A stretch of 10,000 bases of DNA from Penaeus vannamei (taxonomy: Eukaryota; Arthropoda; Malacostraca; Decapoda; Penaeidae): the NCBI RefSeq assembly GCF_042767895.1, contig NC_091555.1, forward strand, positions 45,937,435 to 45,947,434, written 5' to 3'. The notes beneath the pieces were generated by a model, which had not been told where the DNA came from, did not search any database, and worked only from the letters and a program-made list of their open reading frames with translations. This document shows, one piece after another, positions 9,277 to 10,000 of the stretch. A program made the translations under genes and the position numbers. The number at the start of each line of letters is the position of its first letter. Position 1 is the first letter of the stretch.

Positions 9277-9300
9277 GAGAGAGAGAGAGAGAAAGAGAGA

Positions 9301-9363
<63 letters not shown>

Positions 9364-9378
9364 TGAGAAAAGAAAGAA

Positions 9379-9409
<31 letters not shown>

Positions 9410-9891
9410 GAGATGAGACAGACTGAAAGAGAGAGGGAGAGAGAGGGGGGCGGAAGAGAGAGTGTGCGACAAAGAGAGAGAGAGAGAGTATGAGTAACAG
9501 GGAGAGACAGAAGAAGGGGGGAATGGAGAGAGAGAGAGAGAGGGGGGGAGGAAAGAAGAGAGGGGGATGATAGATAAAAGGGGAGAAAGAAAGAATAAGG
9601 GGTGGGAGAGATACATTGAGTGTCAAAGAGAGATTTAAGAGAAAAGAGAGAGAGAATAGGGAGTGACATATGAATTGATAGATAGGGAGAAAGAGAGTAA
9701 GAGAGAGAGAGAGAGAGCAGATAGATAAGCGAAGTCAAAGAGAGGGGGGGAGGGGGAGTGAAATAAGAGAGAGAGAAAAAGAGAAAGAAAGAAAGAGAGA
9801 TAGAGAGAGAGAGAAGAAAGAGAGATAGAGAGAGAGAAGAAAGAGAGATAGATAGATAGAAAGAGAGAGAGAGAAAAGAAAGAGAGAAAGA
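9277..9891. repeat. (GA)n / (GAAA)n / GATA purine-rich tract
   Basis: About 615 bp of purine-rich DNA. Nearly pure GA runs to 9361, followed by imperfect GA with GAAA, GGGG, GATA and TGAG interruptions. GATA units are densest at about 9848-9859. Leu-Ser frames on the minus strand are artefacts. Confidence 0.96.
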
Positions 9892-10000
9892 GAATATACC
9901 GAAGTATCGATTGATAGATCTTTTTCGATGCATATTTTGCGATACCGATAAAACGATACTGTTATCGATCATCTGAGGCGATACCGATACAAAAGAAGTG
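9892..10000 (+). repeat. dispersed short block, copy B, cut by the window edge
   Basis: After GAATATAC it matches copy A near 1795-1829 for about 30 bases (CGAAGTATCGATTGATAGAT, then CTTTTTCGATG). It then continues with sequence rich in CGATACCGATA, AAAACGATACTGTTATCG and GCGATACCGATAC, which contains internal direct and inverted words. GCGATACCGATA occurs twice, near 9939 and near 9978. Copy A lost or never had this right part. The block likely extends beyond the window. Confidence 0.55.

Overview
This is a eukaryotic nuclear window made almost entirely of simple-sequence DNA. Very long pure dinucleotide arrays ((CT)n/(GA)n, (AT)n, (GT)n), about 1.5 kb of mixed AAT/ATC trinucleotides, a 75-bp minisatellite and short AT-rich unique islands fit a decapod crustacean, most likely a penaeid shrimp, whose genomes are known for extreme microsatellite content. 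Another SSR-rich marine invertebrate (for example a cephalopod) is possible. There are no bacterial genes, operons, CRISPR arrays, tRNA or rRNA.

Layout: 1-464 AT-rich unique DNA with a possible retroelement scrap; 465-997 CT/CCCT tract; 998-1700 T-rich DNA and homopolymers; 1701-2010 GA/CA tract holding a short dispersed block; 2192-3317 a 15-copy, 75-bp minisatellite; 3318-3737 GA/GACA tract; 3780-4185 AT, T-rich and AT/TG arrays; 4346-5090 a G-poor CA-rich tract; 5103-5265 one protein-coding exon on the minus strand; 5266-5580 a compound GA minisatellite; 5641-7156 six blocks of ATT/ATC or AAT/GAT whose strand alternates; 7157-7668 two degenerate pieces of an interspersed repeat; 7829-8552 poly-C then CT, GT, AT and CA arrays; 8736-9891 a CT - AT - GA mirror arrangement; 9892-10000 a second copy of the dispersed block.

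The only convincing coding signal is the minus-strand exon 5103-5265. It is bounded by an acceptor (polypyrimidine, then CAG) and a donor (CAG then GTGGGT), and encodes a hydrophobic helix followed by a segment that reads like TM1 - intracellular loop 1 - start of TM2 of a rhodopsin-class GPCR. Its downstream intron would run leftward through the CA-rich tract and beyond. No partner exon is recognisable in the window, so the intron(s) are probably long.

The most interesting structure is next to that exon. The piece of intron just upstream of it, with a branch-point-like CTGAC/CTGAT, a CAG and a CT tract, has been copied six times into a compound minisatellite. This gives a row of splice-acceptor-like modules. 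I see no evidence of a new multigene system. The remaining observations concern repeat architecture.
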